Below are positions 36,701 to 44,469 of a stretch of DNA of 64,000 bases, piece by piece (position 1 is the stretch's first letter; each line of letters opens with the position of its first letter). Origin of the DNA: Paenibacillus lignilyticus. Its GTDB lineage: Bacteria; Bacillota; Bacilli; Paenibacillales; Paenibacillaceae. A program made the translations under genes and the position numbers. The notes below the pieces were generated by a model. That model searched no databases. It was not told the DNA's origin and saw nothing but the letters and a program-made list of their open reading frames with translations. The stretch is taken from positions 1 to 64,000 of the forward strand of contig NZ_JAGKSP010000002.1 of the NCBI RefSeq assembly GCF_017942085.1, written 5' to 3'.

Positions 36701-37553
36701 GCAGTGCTCGGCCAAACGTCAGCTCCAAGTTGCATTTCTCGGCAATTTCCACCGTGCGCGCAACCGCTTCCGGCGCCTGACGGAACAGCATCGTCATCTC
36801 GTCCGCGCTCTTCAAATACATCTGATCCGTCAGCATTTGCAGCCGGTCTTCATCTTCGATGGTTTTGCCTGTGCCGATGCAGATCAGTACATCCTGCACG
36901 GCGGCATCCGTCGATTTCAAGTAATGCACGTCGTTCGTCGCAACGGTCTTGATGCCTGTTTCCTTCGCCAGCGCAAGCGTCGCCTGCAGCACTTTCTTCT
37001 GCTCCAGCATGCCGTGATCTTGCAGCTCCAAGTAGAAGTCATCGCCGAAAATATCACGGTACCTGTTCGCCGATCGAAGCGCATGCTCCGTACGGTCATG
37101 CAGCAGATGCTGGGCAATCTCGCTTCCCAAACAGGAGCTGAGACAAATAAGCCCCTCCGCATGCTGCGAGAGCGATTCAAAGTCGATACGCGGCTTGTAA
37201 TGGAAGCCTTCCAGATGTCCGATCGAGCTCAGCTTCATCAAGTTTCGATAGCCGGTCTCATTCTTGGCAAGCAGGATGAGATGATAAATCGGGTTATCTT
37301 TGCGAGCGCCCTTCTCGAAGCGCGAGCCTGTCGTCAAATAAACCTCGCAGCCGATAATCGGCTTGATTCCTTGTGCCCTGCAGGCTTTATAAAACGGAAC
37401 TGCGCCGTACATGACGCCATGGTCCGTAAGTGCCAGCGCCTTCATGCCAAGCGCGGCCGCTTGATCCACTAGATCCCGGATTCTTGCAGCCCCATCGAGC
37501 AGGCTGAATTCGCTATGAACGTGTAAATGTACAAAGTCTGGTCCGCCGCTCAT
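33774..37553 (-). CDS. dnaE: DNA polymerase III subunit alpha (DnaE) with an Ala/Pro-rich linker
   Basis: This replicative or primer-extending DNA polymerase alpha subunit has a PHP domain (VHLHVHSEFSLLDGAARI), a polymerase core with GPGRGSSAGSLVAY and the catalytic PDIDIDFNDERRDE near residue 400, a helix-hairpin-helix region (IKNVGTQAIDSLL), and an OB fold (TTRKGQSMAFLEIEDRIMRV). After the OB fold a low-complexity stretch of about 125 residues (roughly 1060-1185), mostly Ala, Pro, Gly, Ser and Lys, connects to a short C-terminal domain that begins at RLYIKIAAG. At 1259 residues it exceeds B. subtilis DnaE (1115) mainly through this linker. The ATG at 37553 follows AAGGAA. Confidence 0.94.
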   Translation of the reverse strand: MSGGPDFVHLHVHSEFSLLDGAARIRDLVDQAAALGMKALALTDHGVMYGAVPFYKACRAQGIKPIIGCEVYLTTGSRFEKGARKDNPIYHLILLAKNETGYRNLMKLSSIGHLEGFHYKPRIDFESLSQHAEGLICLSSCLGSEIAQHLLHDRTEHALRSANRYRDIFGDDFYLELQDHGMLEQKKVLQATLALAKETGIKTVATNDVHYLKSTDAAVQDVLICIGTGKTIEDEDRLQMLTDQMYLKSADEMTMLFRQAPEAVARTVEIAEKCNLELTFGRALLPSFSPIPTGMSSSAYLAALCHEGLEARYAGNPDWADDSRAKVQAVTRLEYELGVIDKMGFSDYFLIVWDFIRFAHEQGIRTGPGRGSSAGSLVAYTLNITDVDPIRYKLLFERFLNPERISMPDIDIDFNDERRDEVINYVSAKYGEEHVAQIITFGTMAAKAAVRDVGRAMAVPFAEVDRAAKLIPNQLGISLEEALRMSAELREATERQPKTGDLLRMALKVEGMPRHASTHAAGVVISGEPLTHYVPLQAGSERTALTQYSMEHLESVGLLKMDFLGLRTLSILERTLNWVKEQQGITVDFRFISDQDPSTYEMLTRGETTGIFQLESAGVRRVLKELKPTQFEDIVSVLALYRPGPMEFIPKFIQGKHGHVEVEYPHPSLKPILADTYGIIVYQEQIMQIASSMAGFSLGEADLLRRAVSKKKREVLDEQRAHFVEGSLAQGYEKTDANAVYDMIVRFADYGFPRAHAAAYGVLAFQTAWLKANHPVAFMASMLASVTGSQRKTAEYVDECRRMGIDVLPPDVNESSVTFTPVNGAVRFGLASIKNVGTQAIDSLLKERAERPFDSLLDLCRRVDLRVVNKRVLESLIQAGACDSLAGHRAQLIAVLDETVDAALKWRKEREELQIELFGFDEVQNWDIEMPEVRPFTTGQLLALERELLGMYLSGHPLDDHKELLEELPLDRLVDLSEAPEGSFAVVAAMVVSVKPFTTRKGQSMAFLEIEDRIMRVEAVAFPTIWQRHSNMLDPGSLVLVLANVQHQDEDYKLLIEDVALLGGGGPGQDAASQVQRLQRQARSKAARTAGGASGAADRKGGGGPAGTQPASAQPAKTASAGARAAAAPQAQAKPSAAPSGAAAQDAEKPAASAKNYAAEDRAPATGSSAAQAGPAKTSAPAKRPQRLYIKIAAGREDSAALEKLKALLGGSAGTYETVLFYEREGRTVALSDAFRIKPSPQLLQQIESIFGKGSAVVK

Positions 37554-37601
37554 CGCTATTCCTTCTTTCTTTCTATCGAAGCATCATTTTATACTAGTTT
37601 A

Positions 37602-37631
37602 TCATATTGAACCCCTCCTCGCCCATAGAAT
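37602..37631 (+). promoter_or_regulatory. Sigma-E promoter of ytrHI
   Basis: TCATATT (37602-37608), a 15-base spacer and CATAGAAT (37624-37631) match the sigma-E consensus closely (KMATATW, CATACAAT). It lies about 55 bases before ytrH, a known mother-cell gene in B. subtilis. Confidence 0.65.
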
Positions 37632-37686
37632 GGACTAGGGGACGAGCATGACGTCCTCTCATTCCACGGGAAGGGTGAACGTATAA

Positions 37687-38013
37687 ATGGACTCCTTCTT
37701 ATCCAAAGCGACGATAGATTTCTTCATTGCCTTCGGCGTTGTATTCGGCGGCTCCATGCTGGCGGGCATCGGATCTGTATTCGTATTGGCAGCACCGGCA
37801 GCCATTATGCTGGAAACCGCTTCAAGGCTGAAAATATGGGCGCTGGTAGCGGCCGTTGGCGGAACGATCGACCCGATGCGCGTCATTGAAAGCAACATGA
37901 TAGAAGGACATCTCTCGCCGGTTGTGCTGCAAATCGCGTATATTCTGTGTGCTTTTCTCGGTGCGCATATGGGAACTGAGCTTATCCGGTGGTTATGCAG
38001 AGGGGCGGTCTGA
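37687..38013 (+). CDS. ytrH: Sporulation membrane protein YtrH
   Basis: It is a 108-residue protein with about three hydrophobic helices: FFIAFGVVFGGSMLAGIGSV, IWALVAAVGGTIDPMRVIES and VLQIAYILCAFLGAHMGTE. It matches YtrH, a sigma-E-controlled protein needed for efficient spore formation in B. subtilis. The position beside dnaE and ytrI is conserved. The ytrI gene starts 3 bases after its stop. AAGGG stands before the ATG. The molecular function of YtrH is not known. Confidence 0.88.
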   Translation: MDSFLSKATIDFFIAFGVVFGGSMLAGIGSVFVLAAPAAIMLETASRLKIWALVAAVGGTIDPMRVIESNMIEGHLSPVVLQIAYILCAFLGAHMGTELIRWLCRGAV

Positions 38014-38016
38014 CCG

Positions 38017-38526
38017 ATGAGGGTACCGCCTTTCGAACGATTTACGAGGCTGATGCAAGCGGCTGCTTATGTCGTGCTGGGCTCCATATTAGGCGCGATG
38101 GTCTATCACGCCATCTTCTTTATGAATTTCAATGCGCTCCGCGACAGCAACACGGCGCTTGAGGATAAGCTGATTGACTACGAGGATCGAATCAAGAAGC
38201 TGAATAAATTTAAAGACCAGCATACCGTTATTCAGAGCGTTCAGCCGATTTTGCTGGATAATAAAGGGAGCGATGGGGCTCCCATTTCAAATGAACAAGT
38301 CAAATTAGCGCTTAAAAACAAATTGAAAACAGACTTATCCGTCTTCGTAGGCACCAGTATCTACAAAATCAATTCAAATGCCGAGCTTTCCTGGGATCTG
38401 CTGGACCGCAAAATTTACGCCGTGGAAGGCAAGGAGTTCGTTGTGCAAATTCGCACGATGCTCGTTGTCGATAATGTGCTTCAAGTGTGGTTCAAAGCCA
38501 CGCTCAATCAACGACAGATTAATTGA
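38017..38526 (+). CDS. ytrI: Sporulation membrane protein YtrI
   Basis: One N-terminal membrane helix (about residues 15-36) is followed by a short coiled-coil region (ALEDKLIDYEDRIKKLNKF) and a soluble C-terminal domain, which is the layout of YtrI. The protein is anchored by its N-terminus and acts with YtrH in mother-cell sporulation. At 169 residues it is the normal length. It shares the sigma-E promoter upstream of ytrH. In B. subtilis nrnA follows this pair; here the next 100 bases hold no gene before ytpI. Confidence 0.85.
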   Translation: MRVPPFERFTRLMQAAAYVVLGSILGAMVYHAIFFMNFNALRDSNTALEDKLIDYEDRIKKLNKFKDQHTVIQSVQPILLDNKGSDGAPISNEQVKLALKNKLKTDLSVFVGTSIYKINSNAELSWDLLDRKIYAVEGKEFVVQIRTMLVVDNVLQVWFKATLNQRQIN

Positions 38527-38627
38527 TCCTGCATCGGCACTCGCCGTTTCACTTGCAGCTGTCATTCATGGTACAATAAGGCACATATTGAAAGCTGCAC
38601 AGCTTAAAAGGAGATGCTTGTTTTACT

Positions 38628-38924
38628 ATGGTCAATGCATTACATTGGGCGATCGTTATTATCATTTGCGGCACATCGCTGCTCTCGGTTTATTTCAGCT
38701 TCCAGGCACGCCGCTCTACCGACACGCGCGTGCGCGGGTTAAACGCAGCACGGATGAATATGAGTATGGGCATCATGCTAATCTTCATTGCTTTGTTTAT
38801 GATGCTTGCCTACAGCGGCTCCACGGTAAAAGTTATCATCGGCGCTCTGTTTATCGTTCTGGGTCTGTTCAACCTGTTCGCGGGACTGCGCAACGGCAGC
38901 GTTTATCGCTCGATGAAAGGTTAA
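38628..38924 (+). CDS. ytpI: YtpI family membrane protein
   Basis: The protein has 98 residues and three predicted helices (WAIVIIICGTSLLSVYFSF, MSMGIMLIFIALFMMLAYSG and VKVIIGALFIVLGLFNLFAG), separated by a basic loop with RRSTDTRVRGLNAARMN. The sequence pattern and location next to ytoI match YtpI, a conserved Bacillales membrane protein of unknown role. AAGGAG precedes the ATG. Its last 4 bases overlap the end of the convergent ytoI gene. Confidence 0.85.
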   Translation: MVNALHWAIVIIICGTSLLSVYFSFQARRSTDTRVRGLNAARMNMSMGIMLIFIALFMMLAYSGSTVKVIIGALFIVLGLFNLFAGLRNGSVYRSMKG

Positions 38925-40267
38925 TACGGATCTATCAGCTGCGCCGTAAGCAGCGCTTTGGCAGCAAGGCCGCCGGGGTCTTTCAACTCAATTTCGAGCT
39001 TGGCGCTCTTGCGGCTCATCTCCAGTAAACTCGGCATAATGACCACTTCGCTTTCCAGCTGGACAGGTCTTACGAAGTACGTCGTCATGCTTTCGATGAC
39101 ATAATCCCGCTTCCCGAGCTCCCGAATTAATCCCCGCGCCGCCTGATTCATGAGTGTAACCAATACGCCTTCCGAGATGGTTCCGAATGTTCCGGACATC
39201 TGCGGCGTAATTCTTCCCTCGTACAGCCAATCTCCACCTTGCTCGCTTTCTTTCTTCTCAAATCCCGCTCCGATCAATTCATCGAAGGTTTCACCGGATT
39301 CTTTCTGTTTCCCGGCATACCGCATCGCTTCCAATACTTCGCTTCGGCTGAGCGCCGCAAGCAGTTTGCGATTCTTATCGACGATCGGCAGCAGGTCGAT
39401 GCCTTCGGCTGCCATCGTATGTGCCGCCGAAGCAATCGGAATGTTCGGCGCAGCCGTAATCGGGCTTCGCGTCATCAGCCGCTCTACCAGCTGGGAATCC
39501 TGTGCGCCTTCGGCATCCTTTGCCGTCATAATCCCGACGACCCTGCCCCGATCATCCAACACGGGGAACCGCGTTCCCCCGACACGGCTGGCCAGCGAAA
39601 CATAATCCGCTTTCGTCTCGCCGAGTCTCATCGTTTCAACCGGACGGCTGTAGGTGACGATGTCTTCGACCAGCATGATTTTCTGACGGATCAATCGGTC
39701 AAACATGGCGCGGTTAATCATCGAAGCGACGGTAAACGTATCGTGTTTGGAGGAAATAATCGGCAACCCTTTCTCATCCGCCAGACGTTTCATATCCTCG
39801 CTGGTGCCGAATCCCCCCGTAATTAACACGCCGGCCCCCTGCTCAAGCGCGCAGCCGTGTGCCCCTTGCCTGTTACCGACAATCAACAGACTTCCAGCGT
39901 CAATATAACGGACCATCGCATCGAGCTCCATCGCACCGATGACGAATTTATGCAGGGTCTTCACAAGTCCCGCCGCTCCGCCTATCAATTCACCTTGCAC
40001 AATATCGAGCACTTCTCCGAACGTTAACCGGTCCAGCGATTCCCGGTTCTTCCGCTGTATACGTACGGTGCCGATCCGCTCTTTGGTGCTGACAAGCCCG
40101 GTTGCTTCCGCTTCTTTGATCGCCTTATATGCAGTGCCTTCACTGACTTCCAGCTCCTCGGCCATCGTGCGTACAGAAAGTTTCGTACCAATTTCGAGCT
40201 GCTGGATATACTGCATGAGTCGCTCATGTTTCGTCTGCGATTCAAGTCCCTTTTCTCCTGTTATCAC
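38921..40267 (-). CDS. ytoI: HTH, DRTGG, CBS and hot-dog domain regulator YtoI
   Basis: Four modules are readable: an N-terminal winged helix (LSVRTMAEELEVSEGTAYKA), a DRTGG domain (about residues 75-180), paired CBS domains (MTRSPITAAPNIPIASAAHT and related, about 190-305) and a C-terminal hot-dog domain (about 325-445, TYFVRPVQLESEV). This is the YtoI architecture, suggesting a DNA-binding or regulatory protein that senses an adenine nucleotide through its CBS pair and an acyl-CoA-like ligand through its hot-dog part. I place the start at the GTG at 40267 because AAGGGGGG lies 6-8 bases upstream; a TTG at 40291 has no ribosome binding site. Confidence 0.87.
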   Translation of the reverse strand: MITGEKGLESQTKHERLMQYIQQLEIGTKLSVRTMAEELEVSEGTAYKAIKEAEATGLVSTKERIGTVRIQRKNRESLDRLTFGEVLDIVQGELIGGAAGLVKTLHKFVIGAMELDAMVRYIDAGSLLIVGNRQGAHGCALEQGAGVLITGGFGTSEDMKRLADEKGLPIISSKHDTFTVASMINRAMFDRLIRQKIMLVEDIVTYSRPVETMRLGETKADYVSLASRVGGTRFPVLDDRGRVVGIMTAKDAEGAQDSQLVERLMTRSPITAAPNIPIASAAHTMAAEGIDLLPIVDKNRKLLAALSRSEVLEAMRYAGKQKESGETFDELIGAGFEKKESEQGGDWLYEGRITPQMSGTFGTISEGVLVTLMNQAARGLIRELGKRDYVIESMTTYFVRPVQLESEVVIMPSLLEMSRKSAKLEIELKDPGGLAAKALLTAQLIDPY

Positions 40268-40415
40268 AGTGGCCCCCCTTACTTGTTTCAACCAATTCCT
40301 CGGCTTGTTCTAGTTCTATATTAGCAGATGCTCTTCCTGCCGGCACATCTGCGGAGCGGTCAAGTATCTTGGAAAAAGGGCCTTTCCCCCATGTTTTTCA
40401 TGATGTCCGCCAATC

Positions 40416-40442
40416 ACCAAGGGGTAGATGTCCTCATATGAT
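40416..40442 (+). promoter_or_regulatory. Candidate sporulation promoter of the yheCD cluster
   Basis: CATATGATG (40435-40443), preceded at 17 bases by AC (40416-40417), fits the sigma-K pattern (AC - 16/17 - CATAnnnTA) at all but one position. The same -10 octamer, CATATGAT, serves cotJA on the other strand as a sigma-E -10, but the sigma-E -35 is poor here. It is about 80 bases before the first gene. Confidence 0.4.
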
Positions 40443-40518
40443 GAAAGTAATTCGTGTGAAAATCCCATAGACCGCAAGCTGCACGTCGTCATCCTCCAGC
40501 TTGGAAGGAGATCCGTCG

Positions 40519-41886
40519 ATGCTGAAATCGAAAGTCGCCGTTCAGGTGATCAGCCCAGGCATCTTGCCGGATGATGCCATTATGCTCGGTGATGCTTATT
40601 TGAGACAGTGGAAAATACCGCAAGGACAGCCGATCATGCTGAAATTCGGTGCATTCCGCCACTATGTAAAAGTCGTCCCGGTCGAGCGGTTTGACGGTAT
40701 GCGTATTGGGCAAAGCTTAGCCCGCAAAATGGGGCTGATCTCAAGCACCACACTACGAATCCGCTACCGGCAAGAGAACGCCACACTCTCGGTTGGCCCG
40801 CTAATCGGCGTGCTTATCAGCCGTGATGATCCGGAAGCCAGGGATCGGCCGTTTGGAACCATCACTATGTTCTGCAAGGAACTCGTAGACGCCTGCGAAG
40901 CGCAAGGCGCTCATGTTTATTTCTTCACACCGGATCATATTACAGACAATTTCAACACGCTCGAAGGCTGGGTCTATTCCGATGGCTGGCGGAAAGTACC
41001 AGTACCTGCACCGGACGTTGTCAACAATCGTCTGACCTCTCGCAAGCTCGAAAACCGTCCAAATGTACAGCTCTTCATTAAAGAAACCAAGCATCGTCAT
41101 AACAGCGTCGTGTTCAATGAGAAGTTTCTCGATAAAGCCGAAGTGTTCGATGCCCTTGTAAAGGATCCCGCTCTCGTTCGCTATTTACCCGAATCCCATG
41201 TGCTTCGCGGGTTGCAGGTGTTGAAGTCGATGTGCTCCAAACATAATACCGTCTTCTTGAAGCCGGTACGCGGCAGCTTGGGCAAAGGCATCATCCGGAT
41301 CTCCCGACTGGATACGGACTCCTATTCCGCACAGTATGCAACGACACTCGGCACGCGCAGGCAGCATTTTGGCGGCATTGATAAGCTCTATGCTTCCCTC
41401 GCAGGCAAAATGAAAACGGTGCGCTATCAAATTCAGCAAGGGCTGCATTTGATCGACATCATGGGAAGGCCTGTCGACTTCCGCGCGCTCGTGCAGAAGA
41501 ACGAAACCGGCAAATGGGCGCTTACCTCCATTGTGGCACGAACGGCCGGCAACCATCATTTCGTGTCCAACCTGGCACGCGGCGGCACGCTCAGCACCGT
41601 GAAAGAAGCGGTCGCCAAATCCAATTTGTCCGGCTCAAATGCTCAAGACGCACCCGGAAAGCTGCAGCGGGCAGCGCTTGAAATCGCCAAAGGGATCGAC
41701 GCGCACATTCCCGCCCATTTCGGCGAGCTCGGCATCGACTTAGCGCTTGACGCCAGCGGCCGGGTGTGGCTGCTCGAAGTGAATTCCAAGCCATCCAAGA
41801 ACGACAATACACCGCTTCAGGATAAGAAAATCCGTCCTTCCGTTCGAAATATGGTGCGTTATGCAAGACATTTGGCCGAATTTTAA
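40519..41886 (+). CDS. YheC/YheD family ATP-grasp protein, long form (copy 1)
   Basis: The YheC/YheD family is described as endospore-coat-associated and has an ATP-grasp fold, so it should ligate an acid to an amine or thiol using ATP. This copy has an extra N-terminal domain of about 90 residues, then the core starting VGPLIGVLIS. ATP-grasp marks are the glycine loop FLKPVRGSLGKGI, then QIQQGLHLID, PVDFRALVQKN, and the metal-binding ELGIDLALDASGRVWLLEVN. The length is 455 residues. AAGGAG lies 8 bases before the ATG at 40519. It is first in a run of five paralogues on the same strand. Its substrate is unknown. Confidence 0.87.
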   Translation: MLKSKVAVQVISPGILPDDAIMLGDAYLRQWKIPQGQPIMLKFGAFRHYVKVVPVERFDGMRIGQSLARKMGLISSTTLRIRYRQENATLSVGPLIGVLISRDDPEARDRPFGTITMFCKELVDACEAQGAHVYFFTPDHITDNFNTLEGWVYSDGWRKVPVPAPDVVNNRLTSRKLENRPNVQLFIKETKHRHNSVVFNEKFLDKAEVFDALVKDPALVRYLPESHVLRGLQVLKSMCSKHNTVFLKPVRGSLGKGIIRISRLDTDSYSAQYATTLGTRRQHFGGIDKLYASLAGKMKTVRYQIQQGLHLIDIMGRPVDFRALVQKNETGKWALTSIVARTAGNHHFVSNLARGGTLSTVKEAVAKSNLSGSNAQDAPGKLQRAALEIAKGIDAHIPAHFGELGIDLALDASGRVWLLEVNSKPSKNDNTPLQDKKIRPSVRNMVRYARHLAEF

Positions 41887-41905
41887 CGAAAAGGAGGAAG
41901 CGGTG

Positions 41906-43096
41906 ATGGCTGAGAATCCGTGCAGCAGCGTCCTCGGTATTATGATTAGCGAACCCTCTCATGTACCTTCCTCAAGCGCCGGCGGAGACGATTCCCCTCC
42001 GGTGATGCCTGAGGATCTATTTTGCCGCCGTTTATCCCGGTTTGGGCAATCCATCGGCCTATTCGTCTATTTATTCTGCGCTTCCCAAGTCGCAGGCGGC
42101 TCATCTCGATTGATTAATGGCTTCCGTCTAAAGCACGGCCGGTGGCAGCAAGGAAGCTTCCCGCTTCCCGATGTGCTCTATGACCGTTCGCTTCCCAGGA
42201 CGAATGTCCAATATAAGCTAGCAAGCTGCGCACTTGCGGAACTGAAACGACTGAAGCCGTATATACTGCTGAATGGTTCGCTTCCCGGCAAACTAGACGT
42301 TTATCGGGAGCTCGAACGCGATTCGCAGCTGTCGCCGTGGCTCCCTTCCACCTATAAGTACGAGGGAGCGTCTGATCTTACGCAGCTGATGAAGCAATAT
42401 CCCGAAGGCTTATTTCTCAAACCCTCTGCAGGCAGCCACGGAAAAGGCGCATTGCGACTGCTTCGGAGAGACGACGGCTGGCACATTGACGGCCGCGACC
42501 GGAAGAACCGCCCCCTTGCGGTGATATACGACAATTGGCAGGACGCATGCCGATGGATCCATCGCTTCGTCGCTTCCGTGACGTATATCGTTCAGCCTTA
42601 CTTGCCCCTTACCGGCAAGGATGGCCGCTCATATGATGTTCGGGTATTAATCCAGAAAGACGAATCGGGCAAATGGTCGTTCACAGGTGCAGCTGTTCGA
42701 ACCGGGGAGCGGGGAAGCGTTACCGCCAACTTGCATGGCGGCGGATCTGCCCAAGGGGCTCTTGAGGCATTAACGGAACAGTTCGACAGCGAAACCGCCG
42801 GACGGCTGCTCGGACGAATTCGCTGGATCAGCGAACGGGCGGCGGCGGCGCTGGAGAATCATTTTGGCAGGCTCGCCGAGCTCGGCATCGACTACGGTAT
42901 TGAGCAGGGCGGCCGGGTCTGGCTGCTTGAAGCCAATGCCAAACCCGGACGGAAGGCACTTGAAGGTGACGAGAGCGCTGCAAGGCTGGCCGTTGAACGA
43001 CCGATCCGTTACGCCATGAAACTCGCCGCTCACAGACAGCCGGTTTATCAGTTTGGACGAAATCAAAGGAGATACATCCAGGAGGTTCATCCATGA
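41906..43096 (+). CDS. YheC/YheD family ATP-grasp protein, short form (copy 2)
   Basis: It lacks the extra N-terminal domain of copy 1 and begins with the core SSVLGIMIS. The core has the glycine loop FLKPSAGSHGKGALRL, YIVQPYLPLTGKDG, SYDVRVLIQKDESGKW and the metal site GIDYGIEQGGRVWLLEANAKP. An inserted Ser/Gly/Asp/Pro patch (PSSSAGGDDSPP) lies near the start. The length is 396 residues. AAGGAGG precedes the ATG at 41906, and its 3' end overlaps the next paralogue by 4 bases. The intact motifs predict an active ligase; the product is unknown. Confidence 0.86.
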   Translation: MAENPCSSVLGIMISEPSHVPSSSAGGDDSPPVMPEDLFCRRLSRFGQSIGLFVYLFCASQVAGGSSRLINGFRLKHGRWQQGSFPLPDVLYDRSLPRTNVQYKLASCALAELKRLKPYILLNGSLPGKLDVYRELERDSQLSPWLPSTYKYEGASDLTQLMKQYPEGLFLKPSAGSHGKGALRLLRRDDGWHIDGRDRKNRPLAVIYDNWQDACRWIHRFVASVTYIVQPYLPLTGKDGRSYDVRVLIQKDESGKWSFTGAAVRTGERGSVTANLHGGGSAQGALEALTEQFDSETAGRLLGRIRWISERAAAALENHFGRLAELGIDYGIEQGGRVWLLEANAKPGRKALEGDESAARLAVERPIRYAMKLAAHRQPVYQFGRNQRRYIQEVHP

Positions 43097-44469
43097 GTTT
43101 GACATCTTGTCATGTACACTTCTCACCATCAAGCGACCGAATCGTTTACCTGTCGGGCTCACTCCTTAAATCGCTGAAGCTCTCCGGCAAAAAAACCATT
43201 CAGCTTAAGCTTGGTCATGAAAGCATAACTGCTGCCGTAAAGCCGATCGATCGGCAAGGCCATCACCTCTACCTCTCCGCAGGCGTTCGCCAATCCATCC
43301 GGGTTCCGAAGGCAGGCAGTATTTCTTATATCCAAGGCAGTGATAATGAGGTTCAAATCGGACCTCTCATCGGCGTGCTGACAGATGGCAGCCGCTCCGC
43401 CGATTCTCCTTTTGGCGCAAGATCGGGGTACATCCGGCAGCTGCTAAAAACAGGAGAACGCAAAGCCTATTTCTTCGCCTTTACGCCGCGCGATGTAAAC
43501 TGGAATCAAGGAACGATTAATGGGTATTTCCTGAACAGTACGGGAAGCTGGTACCGCAAAGTCGTTCCGCTCCCTGATGTCGTTTACAACCGCCTCCCAA
43601 GCCGCATCGCCGAGACTACAGCTTCGATTATGTCGCTGAGGGAGAAATTTATCCGTAAAGGCGTACCGTTCTTCAACTGGAGCTTCTTCAATAAATCCGA
43701 TGTTTATAAGCTGCTCGATAAGGATGTGGAAGCGCTGGAGCATTTGCCGGAATCGGTGAATAACCCGCGTGCCGACAAAATCAAAGAGATGCTTGAGAAA
43801 CATCAATTCATTTATTACAAACCTTCTGCCGGCAGCCTCGGCATCGGGATTTATCGACTGACGTATCATCCGAAACGCGGCTATTTTGCCAGATACCGCA
43901 GAGGGGATACGAATGTGCTGCTTCGTTTCACGAGCTTCAGCAGCCTTATGCGCATGCTGGAATCGAGACATGGCAGCGGACTTGGTCGTTATGTCAGCCA
44001 GCAAGGCGTGCGATTAATCGAAATTGACGGATGTCCGATCGACTTCCGTTTCCATATGCACAAGAATGGCAGCAACAAATGGGTGCCGGTGGGCATCGGC
44101 GCGAAGAAAGCCGGACGCGGCAGCGTCACCACGCATATCAAGAACGGCGGCCAGCTGCTGACTCCGGAACAGGCGCTCAGCCGGGCCTTCGGAGATCGTT
44201 CGGACGAAATCTTGACGAAAGCCAAGGATGTCTCGGTGAAGCTGTCGGAAGCGATTGAACGCAATTTCCCGCACACGCTTGGTGAACTCGGGCTTGATAT
44301 CGGCATCGACAAGGACGGTGAGGTTTGGATGTTTGAAGCCAACGCCAAGCCGGGCCGATCGATCTTCAGCCATCCCGCCCTGCGTGCGCAAGGACGTGAT
44401 TCCGTAAGTCATATTCTGGATCATTGCATGTATCTAAGCAGGTTCACGGGGCAAGGAGGCGAAGCTTAA
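43093..44469 (+). CDS. YheC/YheD family ATP-grasp protein, long form (copy 3)
   Basis: It has the same layout as copy 1: an N-terminal domain of about 90 residues, then IGPLIGVLTDG and the ATP-grasp core. The core shows VSQQGVRLIEIDGCPIDFRF, HMHKNGSNKWVPVGIG and the metal-binding GLDIGIDKDGEVWMFEANAK. The glycine loop differs from the other four copies: YYKPSAGSLGIGIY has Ile where they have Lys or Arg. This could weaken ATP binding or mark a changed partner role. The length is 458 residues. GGAGG precedes the ATG, which overlaps the stop of copy 2 (ATGA). Confidence 0.86.
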   Translation: MSLTSCHVHFSPSSDRIVYLSGSLLKSLKLSGKKTIQLKLGHESITAAVKPIDRQGHHLYLSAGVRQSIRVPKAGSISYIQGSDNEVQIGPLIGVLTDGSRSADSPFGARSGYIRQLLKTGERKAYFFAFTPRDVNWNQGTINGYFLNSTGSWYRKVVPLPDVVYNRLPSRIAETTASIMSLREKFIRKGVPFFNWSFFNKSDVYKLLDKDVEALEHLPESVNNPRADKIKEMLEKHQFIYYKPSAGSLGIGIYRLTYHPKRGYFARYRRGDTNVLLRFTSFSSLMRMLESRHGSGLGRYVSQQGVRLIEIDGCPIDFRFHMHKNGSNKWVPVGIGAKKAGRGSVTTHIKNGGQLLTPEQALSRAFGDRSDEILTKAKDVSVKLSEAIERNFPHTLGELGLDIGIDKDGEVWMFEANAKPGRSIFSHPALRAQGRDSVSHILDHCMYLSRFTGQGGEA

